Assembly: GCA_963277665.1 (NCBI GenBank) | Contig: OY728142.1 | Coordinates: forward strand, 9,996,001-10,060,000 | DNA: 64,000 nucleotides | Reading direction: 5' to 3' | From: Viscum album | Taxonomy: Eukaryota > Streptophyta > Magnoliopsida > Santalales > Viscaceae | Shown here: positions 52,280 to 63,704 of the stretch, piece after piece | How the letters are laid out: every line of letters starts with the position of its first letter | How positions within the stretch are numbered: position 1 is the first letter of the stretch | Notes under the pieces: model-generated | Seen by the model: only the letters and a program-made list of their open reading frames with translations | The model's database searches: none | What the model was told of the DNA's origin: nothing | Translations under genes and position numbers: made by a program

Positions 52280-52870
52280 CATATCTTATATGATACTTGT
52301 TTCCATAAATGATGATTCCCCTACTTCCATCCAACATAAGCGTAATTTTTATATCATATTGTTGAGAACCTTATATGGTTCCAATTGAATGGTTTTCTAA
52401 TAATTATTGTTATAGAAGAACTCAGTTAGTGATAATTTTTTTCCCAACATGAAAAAATGTCTAGGATGATTTCCCACAATATTTCCTCTAATAATTGGAT
52501 AGTACATTTTGATTTCCCATATTTCTCTGGGTAAAAATCTTTACTCAGAAGAACTTGAGTACCAACTTCCTTCTGTAACCCTTTCAAGAAGCGTGATATA
52601 AAACAAGGGCCTCAATCTAAGACTGTAGTTTTTGGGACCCCATGAAAACATAATATAACCCAAACATATAAGTCTCTGAATCGGTAAATGGTGAAATTTT
52701 CCTGAATCTATAAGAAATGAACTGTCTTTTTCAATCGATTCATGATCACCCATATTGTGTCATTATTATATGGATTTCATAGAATACCAACCACAAAATC
52801 CATGGTGACATCATCTAACTTCCATTCCTGAATAGGAAATGTATTTAATGTTATATAAATTAATTCATTG
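52280..52870 (-). pseudogene. Ty3-gypsy integrase core, relic (element C)
   Basis: The minus strand gives INRLKKTVHFL (for VDRLTKSAHFL), then LCFHGVPKTTVLD, then GPCFISRFLKGLQKEVGTQV, then QLLEEILW, in the integrase core order. The frame changes within the core and a stop replaces Arg after the second catalytic Asp. Upstream, at about 52790-52850, the block before the core (DVTMDFVVG-like) is visible. Not functional. Confidence 0.7.
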
Positions 52871-53377
52871 TTTTCCTTTACCTAACGATATGTCTTGCAC
52901 TTTTTCAGAAAACATGAAATCTCTTTTTACCATTCCGACCCAAAAAATATTTTATATGAATATCGTGATAAATTTTTTTCAAACCAGGGTGCACTTATCA
53001 ATTTGATTAATGAAACTCATTAGTCATCTCTTGTGATATACATGTATACACAACCACACATCCAAGAATATTACTAATCTCATCCTCATCAGTATTACAA
53101 TTAGAAGGTTGATCCCCACATTAAAAACTATATCTCAAAGCTATAAAGTTTAATTCATCATTCTAATACCATATTAAATGGATTATAAGAGACTTATCAA
53201 TAGAAAAATACATGAGTTCCATCATCTAATTCACCTCTTGGACACCTACAAACATCTCAGCAAACAATTTCACCATCTTACACTTGGAACTAGAATCTCG
53301 AACGACATGATTCTTTTTCTTCTAACTCAATGCATCTACATCATTTTTTATCTTTCCTTTAATAAAACCTAGTTAAA

Positions 53378-53381
<4 letters not shown>

Positions 53382-53410
<29 letters not shown>
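53382..53410. repeat. (AT)n microsatellite
   Basis: About 14 uninterrupted AT units, inside the RNase H part of element C. Confidence 0.95.
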
Positions 53411-53419
53411 CTCAACCCA

Positions 53420-54480
53420 TATCTACTACCAAATATTCAAATCATGTTGAGAAAAAATATAATTAAGTCTCTTAGTATCAGTATAAATAATATAATACTC
53501 ACACAAACGATAATGATACCAACATTTCAAGGCATAAACCACTATGGAAAACTCGATATCATAGATATGATAGTTTCTTTATTGAGGCCTCAACTATCTA
53601 GACTAATATTCCATGAATCGATCTCTATAAATCAATAATCATCCAAGTCTAATCGTATATGTTTCATAAAACAAGGTATACTCATTACCTGACTTGGGTA
53701 ACATAAAAATTTGTGTAGTGGTCAAAAATTACATTAGTTCCTATAATAAATCCTAACATTCTCTATACCACTCCAAATTGATAGACTTCTTGTTCATTCC
53801 CATAATTAGTACTATGAAGAAATTAAATTCTTTGATAAACCTTCAGTAATAAACCACAAAACCCAAAAATATTTTAATATCAAAAAACTTCTCAGGCTTA
53901 TCCCAAGATACAAATGATTGATCCTTTTCTATGCCTACTGAAACACCTTCATATGAGATAATGTGACCCAATAAATTAACCTTGTCGATCCAGAATTCAA
54001 ACATAGATATATTTCTATTAAGATGGTACTCTCTCATTTTACTCAAGATGATGCCAAGAAGTGTATCATGATCATCGTGAGTTGGGGAGCACACTAATAT
54101 AGAATCCATGATTACAACTCTAAAATGGTATAAATACATGTGTAATATCTAGTTCATCATATCCATAAACACAGTAACTGCATTTTTTATCCCAAAAATC
54201 TTCACAATAAGCTCATATAAACCATACCTTCTCCTAAAAGATGTTCATGGTATATCAGAAGGTCTCATCCTTATCTAATCATACCCCCACCGCAAATCAA
54301 TTTAGAGAAAAGGAAATCTACCATTAGTTGATCAAAAAGGTCATTAATATGTAGAAGATGATATTTTTTCTAAAAAACATCTTATTCAACTTCCAGTAAT
54401 CAACACACAAGCGTAATATTCCATCAGACTTATTGGAAAATAAAACCCAAAACCCCAAGGTGACATACTGTGATATATAA
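53420..54480 (-). pseudogene. Ty3-gypsy reverse transcriptase and RNase H, relic (element C)
   Basis: The minus-strand frame 53843-54139 reads RT palm and thumb blocks: VVIMDSILVCSPTHDDHD, then MREYHLNRNISMFEFW, then VNLLGHIISYEGVSV, then FFDIKIFLGFVVYY. In active relatives the catalytic box is (F/Y)(M/V)DD; here it is IMDS (54101-54112), so the second catalytic Asp is lost. RNase H would lie at about 53420-53700 but is too decayed to define. Upstream RT blocks (about 54150-54480) are broken by stops. Confidence 0.78.
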
Positions 54481-54779
54481 ACCCTTTTTACACTAATTAA
54501 TGAAACTTGTTTTAATGTTTCTGAATTTATGTTGGTGTCATTACAAAAGGAATAATAAAAAATGGCTCAACTCCAGACAACAACTCAATCATAAAATCAC
54601 CCTACTTCTTAGGTGGTTGTCCTAAAAAGTTCTCAAGAAGCACATCTTGGATCTAATACATTGTAGGAGGGAAGAAATCATTCTCCAATCCCATGTCATC
54701 AAGAAAAAGACATTCTATTTGGGTTGTGAGATCACAAAATATCTGAGAAATTGGCCTCGTGTGGCCAACCTAGACATCC

Positions 54780-54970
54780 CATTCCCCCACAATAGACATA
54801 AGTCCCCCCCTTAGAAGATATGAAACTCACTCTCAAACTGTAATAATATATGTGTTCCTAGTATGTAACAAACTATTACATATGAATTATTAGGTCAAAA
54901 CATATCATCTCTAGTATATAAATGTCTCAAAGGAGATGGTACCCACCAACCTCAACGTCACACTCCTTAC
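54780..54970 (-). pseudogene. Aspartic protease tail, relic (element C)
   Basis: The minus strand around 54810-54960 reads VGGYHLL, then DIYILEMICFD, then LRVSF. The first element of the window has VGGCHFLWDLYVLEMIGYD and RVSF at the matching place. The shared pattern shows related elements. Stops abound; the active site is not visible. Confidence 0.5.
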
Positions 54971-54989
54971 ATTGATAGATACCCTCCAA

Positions 54990-55990
54990 TCATGCCCCCC
55001 CCAAAACGTGTCGATTGACATAACCCCCAACATATAATCCTCCAAAAAACCGAAACCATTCACAAACATAGAATAGATAAAATAATGTAAGGATATTATA
55101 TCAAATAAATCACTAGAAAGAGTAGAATATACATGTATCTCACCTCGAACAGTCGATGGTCCAGCCTTGACACTGATTGGGCATGTTGAAAGGTATTAAA
55201 TTGGCCTATCACTCTACCATATAATCCTATCTGAGTCTCATGGGTCAAACTTTCTTACTACTATGGGTTATCATTTCTCAAAATACTACATCCTCACCCC
55301 ATCCGTTATGGTTGATGGAAATCTAGGTTCTCAATTGATATGAGGTAGAAGACCCTCTACTAGTACTCTGCATCAGTCTAGGTCCCCCATCACTTCCCAT
55401 TTATCATGGGTTCCTGCAAAACCTCTAAACATGAACCACTGTATTTTGAGTTTAACATTCCATTGGTGGTTATGGACGCTAACCACATATGTGTCTCTGT
55501 CTTACAAACTAAATGAAAATCACATAATCACTTCCCTGTAAGACTGATACTATTCCATTACTACTCTATCCATAGACACCCTAGTGAATGTTTTCATACC
55601 GATACATCCTACTATTTGAAGATTCCCCGCCATATCACCTAAAAATCCATCTTCCCACAATTTGAAGCCTCTTTCAAGTTCCCTTCAAAAATGATAGCAT
55701 GATCTACTACGTCAGAAAACCTCTTCAAAAAAATATGTTTCCATGGGACTTGATCTCACATACAAGGTCATCCTAAAAACGTTTTGACACACCTACACAA
55801 TCACCTGTCAAAATCGATTGATAATTTTCAATACTAAGAATAATCCATCATAATACATCACCATCATACTTCCCTCAGTAAAATGAATTAATTCATCAGT
55901 ATTATTTTTCTTTATGGTCTCAGGGTAAAATTTTCCAAGAAATTATCTTTGAATCCATTCAAAACCATACTTTACAACTATACATCATCA
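54990..55990 (-). pseudogene. Probable gag relic (element C)
   Basis: Lies upstream of protease on the minus strand, where gag belongs. Around 55640-55720 the frame reads HAIIFEGNLKEASN, resembling the ALKFExGL block of chromovirus gag. Before it, near 55740-55800, comes FRMTLYVRSSPMETYFFEEVF, resembling the start of the conserved gag domain. No other block was certain and no zinc knuckle was seen. The assignment is by position and weak similarity. Confidence 0.4.
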
Positions 55991-57387
55991 GCATAAATAT
56001 CACACTATTACAATAACATCACAGTTTTTTTAAATATTTCTCTTTAAATATTTTTATTTCCTATATAGTTTGTGTTATATGAAACATTGAGTTTAGAAGA
56101 ATCCCATAACATTATTAAAATATTATGTGTTTATTATCCCATAGTCATGGGATTGAAGGATATGAGTAGTAATATCTAAATTATGATAAATATATTGTCT
56201 AATAATTTTTAAAATAAATCATCACTTATTAAATGATTTTAATTAAAAATAATATAAATTTTGAAAGTAAAAAATGATGTTTTTTTTAAAAAAAATCATG
56301 ACTGTAATGTATTATATATATATATAATAACTAATACCTATTGGTGATTATTTTTAATTTAATATAAATATATTATTTTTTTATTATGTTGTTTAAACAT
56401 TCAAAAAAAATCGAAGCATAGTATAATAATAAATGAAGATTAATTCATAAAAATGTATTTTTTAAAAGATAATTTTGGTTCATTTTCCACACTTACATTA
56501 AAATTAATTTATTATATTTATAAGTATTTAATTAGATGAAATGAATTAAATATTTATAATTAGTATCGTAAATTTTGGTAAATAGAACCCTTTATTTTTT
56601 GGTCAATATGGATAGTAACCGTGGTAAAATTTATCACATCAGTTAAGGATAAATCATTTTAATCGAGATTAAAAATAACTGAAAAGACCATAATGTTTAA
56701 TCATAAATATTATTTTATGGATCTAATTCAATAATTATTATCTTATTCTAGAAATATATTTTTTCAATAGACACTTTTCCTTGAAAATAACTTATATATT
56801 ATTTAAATCAAAGAAGGTCACAAAGTGTCACTCTCTTCATTTTTAATATCACTTTTGTGTCCACATTGGGAAAAAAGAAAGTTATAAATGAATATAAGTG
56901 TATATTTTGAGTTCAATAAAATTTCTTTCTGAATGAAATTCATTTTTAGTTTTTAGTATCCATTTATCTATAATAATTACTTATTCAACACCGATGGAGT
57001 ATCTCTCAAATTAATAAAATAAAATAATATATGATTTTAAGAATGTTAAAATAATTATAATATAAGTGATTTAATTTGTGACATGAATTTTACACCAGAC
57101 AATAATATATTATCATTTTTTATATCATAATATTTGAATTAAAACTTTTTATTTATGTATTTTATGTTCAATTTTGTGAATAGTTCCTAAGTTGAAAATA
57201 ATGATATTTTGTGAGAATAATAAGTTATTAAATCACATAAAAATAATAAAAATTTGAAATTAGGAAAAGGTAGAAATATATGTTCGACTGTGTCATACCC
57301 TTTCCATTTATAGTTTCTTTTGATCCATTCTGATTGATGTTGACTAAATTACATTTTAATCTTTTGTGAAATTACAAGAGTGCCCCG

Positions 57388-57394
57388 TATAAAA
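57388..57394 (+). promoter_or_regulatory. TATA box in A2 3' LTR
   Basis: TATAAAAG in CCCCGTATAAAAGAGAACC; aligns with the TATA boxes of P, M and the A2 5' LTR. Confidence 0.65.
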
Positions 57395-57724
57395 GAGAAC
57401 CTCTACTTTCTCTTGTTCGCATCACATTGGGTTTTCTATCTTAGACGTACTCTAAAAATTTCTCTTCTCAAATTACCTAGACACATTATAATGGTTTTTT
57501 CTTCTCAAAATACTAACTATAGGGTCCTTAAGAGGATATATAAAGGATTTCATTCCATGAAGATGCAATTGACTTAATCTATCACTTTCTTTTATACAGT
57601 TATTTACCTCATATATATTTGTGATATGTATCCTAAAATAATAACTTAATTATGATAAATGTTTTTGAAATGTTTTTATGATTATTAAAACACCATTTTA
57701 CACTATCTTTCCTATCAAACGAGA

Positions 57725-58165
57725 AGTGAAAGTATCACTCATGTATATGTACGACTTACCATGTCCACATAACGATACTATTCATTTTTCATCACCATAT
57801 TTTATGGATTGGTATAATGATGTGTTTAATTATTTTATAAGGTTTTTATGATATAATTACAAATATACGATGATAATATCGTTTATATATTATTACCATC
57901 CAATCCTTTCATAAACGATAATGTTGTTCGTGCATACGTGTGGACTACAACCTCCACAAAGAGATTTGATTCATTTTTCATTTATTTTTTACTTGGATGG
58001 TAATGGGGATTAATCTAATGAATATATATGATGTAATAATGAATATAGAGGTTAATTATTAATTATTATTTTCCATTACATTAGTTAAAAAATGGAAATA
58101 GTGCCCATGCATATGTACGACCTATCGTCCCTATGAATGGTGAAATTCATTTTTATGTCTCTGAA
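57725..58165 (+). repeat. LTR motif units, A2 3' LTR
   Basis: Units near 57733, 57925 and 58105. The second reads TTCGTGCATACGTGTGGAC; the third has CCCATGCATATGTACGACC followed by CTATGAATGGTG. Confidence 0.6.
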
Positions 58166-58743
58166 TTATATGGATGAATATAAATATTTATTTAATGAAT
58201 ATATATTATATTTATACCAAGATTATTATTATATAGGTTATTTAATCCAGATAAATATACATGGACTGGAACTACTAAACTAAAATATTCATGATAAATA
58301 AAACTATTTAAACATGGAACTAACAATTTTTATATGGAATTATTGACAAAATGGGGTTTAAAGTGCTATAAAGGGTTGGTTATATTTTTATTAGTATGAA
58401 ATAAACTTTAGTACAGAATTATAATAAATTTAAATTTATTATACATGAGTTTTGAGTTATTTTGATGAAAAATGTGCTCAAGTTATGGATTTTATTTCAC
58501 AATCTCATCAATATTCGAGATTGTTTATGTTTAAGTCTCCATTGGGGTAATTATTTGACCTTTCTCTTCAATATCTATGTTTTTTTAAAATGTTTTCTAT
58601 GATTCTATTACTATTATCCTATGATTTTTTTAAATTAATTATTACCCATGTTTTAGTTTTTTTAAAAAGGTTTGAAATGAATCTTTTTTTCATTTTTTAT
58701 AGAAGGTACATTGTGACTTTTCCTAAAAAATAATGAAAGGGAT

Positions 58744-60498
58744 TGTTGGACGAATCATTTGTTAATCATGTTTTAATGATCAAAAATCCTATTACAGTTA
58801 ATTAATCTCAATCTTCATTTGCACATCTTTCTAATTCTCCTCAATCTCAATAATGACTTCACATCATGTTTTAATGATAATAAATCTTATGGATGTTAAT
58901 TACTCTCATTATTATTTACAAGTCTTATGCATGATCACAAATCTCTCAAATATTATCACACCTTTATATTTATGATTCAAGTTCTCTTACTCTCTAATGA
59001 TTAAACATAATCCATATTCTGTATATTATTATCTAAGTCCAAATACAGATATTTGTCTAAGTATGGACACACCGTGAAGGACTAATCGTGACCTGGACAT
59101 CGTGATGGACTCACCGTGACCCAGACATCGTGAAGGACTCACCGTGACCCAGACACCTTGAAGGACTCACCGTGACCCAGGCACCGTGAAGGACAAACCG
59201 TGACCTGGACACCATGAGATAGACACCGTGACATAGACATACCGTGAAGTTTATACCATGAAGCTCATATCGTGACCCAGATACCATGAAGAAGAAACCA
59301 TTTACATAATCATTGTGATGACATTTCATAACTTTTTGTCAATATTATTTAAATAATGCTAACGGTCATATTTTATATTTTTAATGAAATTAATGTTATT
59401 TAATGATAGTTGTTGGCATGTCGGGAAATCGTATCTTGTACCTATGAAAAGGGAATCATTTCTACTGCCAGAACTTGAGGAATATAAGAAAGATTGAGAT
59501 GTTGTACAGGTGAAAGCAAGAAGTAAGCAAGCAGATGTAGTGAAGTGAGAAAAGTGTGATGATACAACAATAAGAACAATCCCAAGCAAGAAAGATATTT
59601 CAAGACATTCAAAGAACTCTGATGAATGAAATCCAACACCACTGAAGAAAACACAATGAATCAAGAGAACTTTCTCACTCCTGTAGAAGACAAGCTAAAT
59701 TACAACACACTGTTTTTCAACAGAAAAAATAGGGAAAGACTCAGAAGCATTCCTGTTGAATCCAACGAGTCCAGAGATGCATTGATAATCACTAGAGCTT
59801 TCTAAACTCTTATCTATCTTTTCTAAGTGATTTATTTATTAACATTTGAGTCGTGTGGTGTACTTTGTATATCTTATACACACACTGTCTTCTGTACTGA
59901 ACTAGAGGATATCAAATCCTCACTCCAAAACTCTTAACTCTTGTTTACCCACATCAACTGTGGAAGAGGTCCTTGTGTGGTCTAATATTTGTTTTGTTTC
60001 CCATGTAGAACAGTGGTGGAGGTCCTTTCATGGCCGGGAATGTTTTTTAAACTATTACTAACCTCGATCCAGGGTGTGGATCAAATTTATATAAATTTGA
60101 GAGGATTAAGTCTCAGCTTGAGACTGAACCTCTTGTTATATCTTTTGTACATCTTTAGTTTAAGTTCAAAGTATACTACATATATCTCATTTATTCCACT
60201 ACTATTACTTTGAAATAAAAAACTATTTTAAAGCTACTTTTATTGTTAAATTAGAAATTGTTTACACTTATTGTAAATCATTAGTTTAACTTCAAAAGAT
60301 AGTTTGATTTTGTGGTTAAATTAACTGAGACCTAATCAATCTTTGAGAAGCTAAGTGAACATTTCTAATCTGTATAAATTCACTACAGTTTAACTTAATT
60401 TATAAATCGGGGGATTTTAAATAGACAATATTTTAACAGAAATTTTAATTGGAACTCAATTCACCCCCCCCCCTCTTGAGTATCCACTCCGACCAACA
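58744..60498 (+). repeat. 5' LTR of the copia element
   Basis: 1755 bp, starting TGTTGGACG and ending CGACCAACA, perfect TGTTGG/CCAACA inverted ends. The right end is fixed by the primer site directly after it. The LTR contains a minisatellite (59065-59300) and near its end a run of ten C (60464-60473), as is usual near the end of SIRE-type LTRs. Confidence 0.88.
59065..59300. repeat. 28-bp minisatellite in the copia LTR
   Basis: About eight head-to-tail units of 27-30 bp. The best conserved (59095-59205) reads GACATCGTGAAGGACTCACC followed by GTGACCCA. Each unit contains two CCGTGA-type cores about 14 bp apart. The last three units are more diverged. It lies in the upstream (U3) part of the LTR. 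Confidence 0.88.
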
Positions 60499-60512
60499 TT
60501 TGGTATTAGAGG
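60499..60512 (+). other. Primer binding site of the copia element
   Basis: TTTGGTATTAGAGG directly follows the LTR; it is the initiator Met tRNA site with C-to-T at one position. Confidence 0.82.
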
Positions 60513-60642
60513 TTTTGTTTTTGTTTAAGGATTTTTGAAATACTCTGTTTTTCAACTATGATTTTAGTTGCATCTTTCAAAATCTTAAATTTCTGTTAGT
60601 TCTAAATTTTATCTCATTAAATTATATTTCTAAAATCTAGAT

Positions 60643-62367
60643 ATGGATAATAGACTAGAGGGTTATACTACTAACAGGACAGATTTCTTCAATGGTATAA
60701 ACTATGCTCAATGGAAACTTAAAATGAAAATTCATTTGGAAAGCATGGGTTTTGATATATGAACTGCTATAGAATCTCAATATAAAATTCCAGAAACTGA
60801 AAGAGTAACTTGGGATGAACCTAAAAATACTGCCTACAATAATAATTGTAAAGCTATGAATGCCCTGTACTGTGATCTAGGAGATGAAGAGTTTAACAGA
60901 ATTTCTGCTTGCAAAACTGCTTTTGAAATTTGAGATACTTTGGTTGTTTCTCAGGAAGGAACAACCAATGTTAAAGAAATGAGATTAAATACATATACTA
61001 TTAAATATGATAATTTTAAAATGAAGACTGGTGAACCTATTTCTGATACGTATCTCAGTTTTAATGACATAGTCAATACAATGTATTCACTCGGAAAAGT
61101 TGTTCCAGCAAAGGAACAAATTATGAGAATCTTGAGATGTTTACCAAACCGATGGAGAGGCACATCTGTTTCAATCATTGAATCATGTGACATTGCTGCT
61201 CTACCTATCAAAGAACTCATTGGTAAGATTATGATGTATGAGGAAGAACTCAATGTGAATAAAAAGGAAGATGATGAACCTAAGAGAAAATATGTGGATT
61301 TCAAGACTACTACTTCAAAGAGTAAGGACAAAGATAAAGCTCAAATACAAACTGATAGTTCAACAAGTGAAAATTCAGACTCTGATAGTGATGCTGAAAT
61401 AGGTCAGATTGCAAGAAGGTTTAAGAGATTTTATAGGAAGAAGAAATTTTTCATAAAATAAAATTATAAAGGAAAGTATGACAGTAAGGGACATTGGAAA
61501 AAGGATTGAAAAAATCCAGATAAAACTGATGAAGTTGTTTGCTATGAGTGAAAAAGGAAAGGACACATTAAAGCCGACTGCCCAAAGCTACAATTCAAGA
61601 AGAAATATGAATACAATGACAGTAAGTTCAAAAAATCTAGGAAGGCTACCTGGAGTGCTTTTGAAGACAACACAAGTGAATCTGAAATGTCTGATTCTGA
61701 AAAGAATCGTTCCAACATGTGTTTCAAGACAAACACATCTGAGGTAACCTTAGATACTCCTATTTTAAATTCTTATTATTCTGGAGATGATGCAGAATCT
61801 GATTCGGATTCTGAAAACATGACTAGTGAAGAATTATTTGAATATTTTAATATGCTGGAAGAGACATACAATGAACTTAAGGATAAATACAAATCATTAA
61901 AGAAACAGCATGCTCTCACTTCAACTGTTAAAACCGAACTTACTATTGAAAAAGAGAAAATTGATCAACTGTTAAAGGAGAACACTGAACTGAAAATGTC
62001 TAATGAGAAAATTAAGAATGACTTAGAGAAGTTCACAAATAGAAAAGATACACTAACTCAAATTCTAGGAATGAAAGTGGCACCAAAATATACTACTGGA
62101 ATAGGCTACAAACCTGGACAGAGACAGATTACCATGAATAGATTTATTCCTAAATCTGGACAGAATACTGCTTATTCTAGTTCTGGACATTTATATGCTT
62201 CAACTAGTTATTCACATAGTTATAAATCAAATAGAGTTTGTCTTTCAAAATCTTTTGATTCTGTAAATTATATGAGACCCATAAGACAAATTTGGGTACC
62301 AAAAGCTTTGATTGCTAACCTGTCTAGACCCAAGAAGATTTGGGTACCAAAATCATTTCCTATCTAA
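60643..62367 (+). pseudogene. Copia gag, interrupted by stops
   Basis: The start MDNRLEG lies 131 bases after the primer site. One frame runs to 62367 (about 575 codons). Block order: FFNGINYAQWKLKMKIHL (gag N-terminal domain, residues 15-35), RILRCLPNRWRG (about 165), an acidic Ser/Asp stretch (about 245), a basic stretch RRFKRFYRKKK (about 260), a zinc knuckle CYE-stop-KRKGHIKADC (about 300) whose second Cys is a TGA, a second acidic stretch, a coiled coil (about 400-470), and repeated IWVPK boxes at the end. In-frame stops: TGA 60760, TGA 60931 (both at Trp positions), TAA 61459, one TGA near 61507 and one in the knuckle. Gag forms the RNA-packaging particle. Confidence 0.85.
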
Positions 62368-62386
62368 ATCTGTTTTGTAGGAAACC

Positions 62387-62550
62387 TGCTTGAAGAGTTC
62401 CCACAAGAAGACATGGTATTTGGACAGTGGATGTTCAAGAAATATGTCTGGGGATTACTCATGCTTCAAAATTTTAATAAAGGTTGATGAAGGATATGTC
62501 ACCTTTGTTGATAATTCAAAAAGGAATGATCATCGACCTAGGCCAAATTG
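62387..62550 (+). pseudogene. Copia protease, relic
   Basis: The frame shifts here by one relative to gag. It reads KKTWYLDSGCSRNMSGD, with the active-site Asp-Ser-Gly at 62423-62431, followed by CFKILIKVDEGYVTFVDNSK. This is the copia aspartic protease start, which cuts the polyprotein. Near 62525-62545 the frame changes again into the integrase frame (LGQIGNTNS). Either change may be decay. In copia elements gag and pol normally share one frame, so at least one is a mutation. Confidence 0.78.
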
Positions 62551-63704
62551 GTAACACAAATTCAGTTTTAATTTCTAAAGTTTTATTTTTTGATGGACAT
62601 AAATAGAATTTGTTCAATATTTCTGAATTATGTGATGATGGTTTTAATGTCAAATTTGAAAATGATTCTTATAATGTTTTTAATTCTAGAAATATTTTAG
62701 TCTTATCTGCTTTAATAAATGAAAATGTTTATACTATTGATTTAAATACCTTAGCCAAGAAAAATGTTACCTGTTTAAATTCTTTTCATAAAGAATCTTG
62801 GTTATGGCATAGAAGATTAGGACACTTCAATATACACTCACTTATAAAACCAAATAGGAAGAAGTTATTTAGATACCTACCTAAACTTTTGTTTCTAAAT
62901 GACAAAGTTTGTAATCCCTGTCAAAAGGGAAAGCAACATAAAGTTTATTTTAAATCATAGAAAGAATTTTCAACTTCTCAACCTCTTGAGTTGGTCCACA
63001 TGGATTTGTTTGGAACATCTAGATTTTCTAGCTTAAATGGGAAGCACTAGGTCTATTTCCTAGTAGATGACTTTTCTAGATATTCTTGGGTATACTTCTT
63101 AGCTCACAAAAGTGAATCTTGTTCTTACTCGGTTAAATACTCCAAGTCTGTAGAAAATCTTAGTGGACTTAAGATTAAAACTCTAAAAAGTGATCATGGT
63201 CATGAGTTTGAAAATCATGAATTTGAATCCTATTGCTCACACAATGGCTATAGTCATAACTTTTCTTCTCCTAGGAAACCTCAGCAAAATGGTGTAATAG
63301 AAATAAGAAATAGAACCCTTCAAGAGATTTCTATAACTATGCTTAATGAATATGACCTACCTATTTACTTTTGGGCTAAAGTTGTGAATACAGCTTGCTA
63401 TATTATTAATAGAGTCTCAATTAGACATGTTCTTAAGAAGACCCCATATGAGATGTGGAACAATCGAAAACCTAAATTTAGTTACTTTAGATTCTTTGGC
63501 TGCAATGTTTTTATTCTTAATACAAAATATAATCTTGATAAGTTTGCTTCTAAGAGTGGTGAAGGAATATTTTTAGGATATTATTTAACCAGCAAGGCTT
63601 ATATAGTTTTCAACAAAAGAACCAAGTGTGTGGAAGAATTTGTTCACATAAAGTTTGAGGAAACTAATCCACAATTTCCTAAAACCTCCCTTGAAAATCT
63701 TTAA
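62541..63704 (+). pseudogene. Copia integrase, two stops in frame
   Basis: One frame from about 62541 to 63704. It starts with the protease tail (LFNISELCDDGFNV), then the pre-integrase zinc domain: WLWHRRLGHFN and, 45 residues on, CNPCQKGKQHK (HHCC, about 62803-62943). The catalytic core follows: HMDLFG (Asp near 63000), LKSDHGHEFEN (Asp near 63190) and PQQNGVIEIRNRT (Glu near 63300, in the position of the D,D-35-E Glu). The C-terminal part has INRVSIRHVLKKTPYEMW and GEGIFLGYY blocks. Stops: TAG 62604 and TAG 62958; a further TAG at 63048 replaces a Trp-type codon. Integrase would insert the cDNA. The frame ends at 63702-63704 (TAA). Confidence 0.85.

Larger units (their letters stand above)
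49340..56010 (-). mobile_element. Ty3-gypsy element C, minus strand, lacking its 5' LTR
   Basis: Left to right: an LTR-like stretch (49340-51539), integrase, RNase H and RT, protease, then gag, all on the minus strand, so the 3' LTR is present. The stretch continues to about 56010, where a plus-strand A2 LTR begins with no copy of the C LTR between. C is therefore truncated at its 5' end. The protease and RT relics resemble those of the first element of the window, so both probably belong to the same chromovirus clade. Confidence 0.65.
56011..58743 (+). repeat. 3' LTR of A2, cut by a copia insertion
   Basis: Aligns with the P LTRs and the A2 5' LTR: start AATAACATCACAG (P: TATAACACTGTG), TATA box at 57388, a block with three motif units, and a stretch from about 58440 matching 22330-22560. 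It stops at 58743, where a copia LTR begins; the remainder should lie outside the window. Confidence 0.65.

Noticed and set aside
58980..59310. CRISPR-like array
   Set aside because: The units are contiguous and diverged without unique spacers, and the context is a plant retrotransposon LTR: a minisatellite.
59359..59664. 101-codon Ser/Phe-rich minus-strand frame
   Set aside because: Inside the copia LTR and antisense to it; low-complexity composition and no domain.
60951..61736. Minus-strand frames of 63-126 codons opposite the copia gag
   Set aside because: Shadows of the gag frame, which shows recognisable blocks on the plus strand.
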